Shown in pieces: positions 62,795 through 64,000 of a DNA stretch of 64,000 nucleotides. This DNA is from Variovorax sp. J22G73 (GTDB taxonomy: Bacteria; Pseudomonadota; Gammaproteobacteria; Burkholderiales; Burkholderiaceae_C), in NCBI RefSeq assembly GCF_030317035.1, contig NZ_JASZYK010000001.1:1178001-1242000 (forward strand). Reading direction: 5' to 3'. Position numbers and translations under genes: made by a program. The notes beneath the pieces are model-generated. The model was not told the DNA's origin. It saw only the letters and a program-made list of their open reading frames with translations, and did no database searches. Position 1 is the first letter of the stretch. Every line of letters starts with the position of its first letter.

Positions 62795-64000
62795 ATGACG
62801 GACACGCTGATCAAGGTCGACCTGACCAAGCCACCCACCGAGAACGAGAACATCCACAACCGCTGGCACCCCGACATTCCGATGGCCTGCTGGGTCAACC
62901 CGGGTGACGATTTCATTCTCGAGACCTTCGACTGGACCGGCGGCTTCATCAAGAACAACGACAGCGCCGACGACGTGCGCGACATCGACCTGAGCACCGT
63001 GCACTACCTGTCGGGCCCCGTGGGCGTGAAGGGCGCGGAGCCGGGCGACCTGCTGGTGGTCGACCTGCTCGACATCGGCGCCAAGCAGGACAGCCTGTGG
63101 GGCTTCAACGGATTTTTCTCGAAGCAGAACGGCGGCGGCTTCCTCACCGACCACTTTCCCGAAGCGCAGAAATCGATCTGGGACTTCAAGGGCATGTTCA
63201 CCAGCTCGCGCCACATTCCGCGCGTGAACTTCGCGGGGCTGATCCACCCCGGCCTCATCGGCTGCCTGCCCGACAAGCCCATGCTCGACATGTGGAACGA
63301 GCGCGAAGGCAAGCTCATCGCCACCGACCCGGACCGCGTGCCCGGCCTGGCCAACCCGCCTTTCGCCGGCACCGCGCACATGGGCAAGATGACGGGCGAC
63401 GCGCGCGCCAAAGCCGCCGCCGAGGGCGCGCGCACCGTGCCGCCGCGCGAGCACGGCGGCAACTGCGACATCAAGGACCTGTCGCGCGGCTCGAAGGTGT
63501 TCTTTCCGGTGTACGTCGATGGCGCGGGCCTGAGCGTGGGCGACCTGCACTTCAGCCAGGGCGACGGCGAAATCACCTTCTGCGGCGCCATCGAGATGGC
63601 GGGCTGGGTGCACATGAAGGTCACGCTCATCAAGGGCGGCATGGCCAAGTACGGCATCAAGAACCCCATCTTCAAGCCCAGCCCCATCACGCCGCAGTAC
63701 AACGACTACCTCATCTTCGAAGGCATCTCGGTCGACGAGAGCGGCAAGCAGCACTACCTCGACGTGAACGTGGCCTACCGCCAGGCCTGCCTGAACGCCA
63801 TCGAGTACCTGAAGAAGTTCGGCTACTCGGGCGCGCAGGCCTATTCCATTTTGGGCACCGCGCCTGTGCAGGGCCACATCAGCGGCGTGGTCGACGTGCC
63901 CAACTCGTGCGCCACGCTGTGGCTGCCCACGGGCATCTTCGACTTCGACATCAACCCCAACGCGCTGGGCCCGGTGAAGATGCTCGACGGCAGCGTCGAC
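62795..64000 (+). CDS. fmdA: Formamidase (acetamidase/formamidase family), partial
   Basis: 402 codons are visible; the stop is just past the window edge, as family members are about 410 residues. The enzyme hydrolyses formamide (and acetamide-like amides) to ammonia and formate. The sequence has the family landmarks HNRWHPDIPMACWVNPGDDF, RDIDLSTVHYLSGPVGVKGA, HPGLIGCLPDK, EHGGNCDIKDLSRGSKVFFP, GDGEITFCGAIEMAG and VVDVPNSCATLWLP; the acidic and His residues that hold the metal or act in catalysis are among these. AGGAG lies 9 nt upstream of the ATG at 62795. As last visible gene of the operon it shows that the transported compound is likely an amide, releasing ammonia as nitrogen source. Confidence 0.94.
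   Translation, partial: MTDTLIKVDLTKPPTENENIHNRWHPDIPMACWVNPGDDFILETFDWTGGFIKNNDSADDVRDIDLSTVHYLSGPVGVKGAEPGDLLVVDLLDIGAKQDSLWGFNGFFSKQNGGGFLTDHFPEAQKSIWDFKGMFTSSRHIPRVNFAGLIHPGLIGCLPDKPMLDMWNEREGKLIATDPDRVPGLANPPFAGTAHMGKMTGDARAKAAAEGARTVPPREHGGNCDIKDLSRGSKVFFPVYVDGAGLSVGDLHFSQGDGEITFCGAIEMAGWVHMKVTLIKGGMAKYGIKNPIFKPSPITPQYNDYLIFEGISVDESGKQHYLDVNVAYRQACLNAIEYLKKFGYSGAQAYSILGTAPVQGHISGVVDVPNSCATLWLPTGIFDFDINPNALGPVKMLDGSVD

Overview
The window is GC-rich, densely coding DNA with many ATGA-type and 8-nt gene overlaps. Its gene content (several orphan Bug/TctC binding proteins, a Rieske oxygenase with a VanB-type reductase, two general porins, an IclR regulator, a bacteriophytochrome operon) points to a soil or plant-associated betaproteobacterium, most likely Burkholderiales/Comamonadaceae and probably Variovorax. 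That placement is inference from gene content; no 16S gene is present. No insertion sequence, prophage or CRISPR array was seen.

Layout. (1) 1-7156: mixed housekeeping and hypothetical genes: an SGNH hydrolase running off the left edge, a divergent LysR regulator, two lipoprotein or hypothetical genes, tRNA-Gly(CCC), small hypothetical proteins, a noncoding stretch at 5311-5775 with terminators on both strands, and a diiron ferritin-like protein. (2) 7410-12426: alaS, a PanE-type ketopantoate reductase and dadA. (3) 12632-32189: a 19-gene block, all on the + strand, that looks like an aromatic or N-heteroaromatic catabolic island. It holds two Bug binding proteins, two SDRs, cupin, alpha/beta hydrolase, IclR regulator, TPP-dependent decarboxylase-like enzyme, aspartate dehydrogenase, aldehyde dehydrogenase, VOC extradiol dioxygenase, NicC-like FAD monooxygenase, a tiny HTH protein, Rieske oxygenase plus reductase, two porins around a secretory lipase, and an MFS transporter. 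(4) 32856-35580: a lipoprotein M1 aminopeptidase and a small lipoprotein. (5) 35926-39565: a compact cluster (MHS-type MFS transporter, FdxA-like ferredoxin, DJ-1/PfpI protein, cupin, XRE-cupin regulator) whose two upstream regions share a 17-bp palindrome. (6) 39606-48224: a binding protein without a signal peptide, then a light-sensing operon (response regulator, heme oxygenase, bacteriophytochrome, response regulator, hybrid kinase) and an alpha/beta hydrolase. (7) 48289-52835: a ModA-like lipoprotein, a Spy-like periplasmic protein behind a CpxR-like box, a TIGR04325-type methyltransferase and an S9 peptidase. (8) 52973-64000: a LuxR-type response regulator overlapping a giant NCS1-permease/histidine-kinase hybrid, divergent from a urea/short-chain-amide ABC transporter (urtABCDE type) and formamidase (cut by the right edge).

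How the parts may work together. The island at 12.6-32.2 kb has what a full route would need: outer-membrane entry (porins), capture and uptake (Bug proteins, MFS), ring hydroxylation (Rieske system, FAD monooxygenase), ring cleavage (VOC dioxygenase), and processing of the cleavage product (hydrolase, decarboxylase, aldehyde dehydrogenase, aspartate dehydrogenase), with an IclR regulator inside. At the right end, the permease-kinase fusion and its LuxR-type partner probably sense urea or an amide and control the divergent transporter-formamidase operon; a 16-bp palindrome lies between them. The phytochrome operon encodes both the chromophore-making enzyme and the photoreceptor kinase plus two response regulators.

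The strongest candidates for undescribed biology are the NCS1-kinase fusion with its eight-cysteine linker, the XRE-cupin cluster with its three-copy palindrome, the AspDH-containing catabolic island, and the noncoding locus at 5311-5775.
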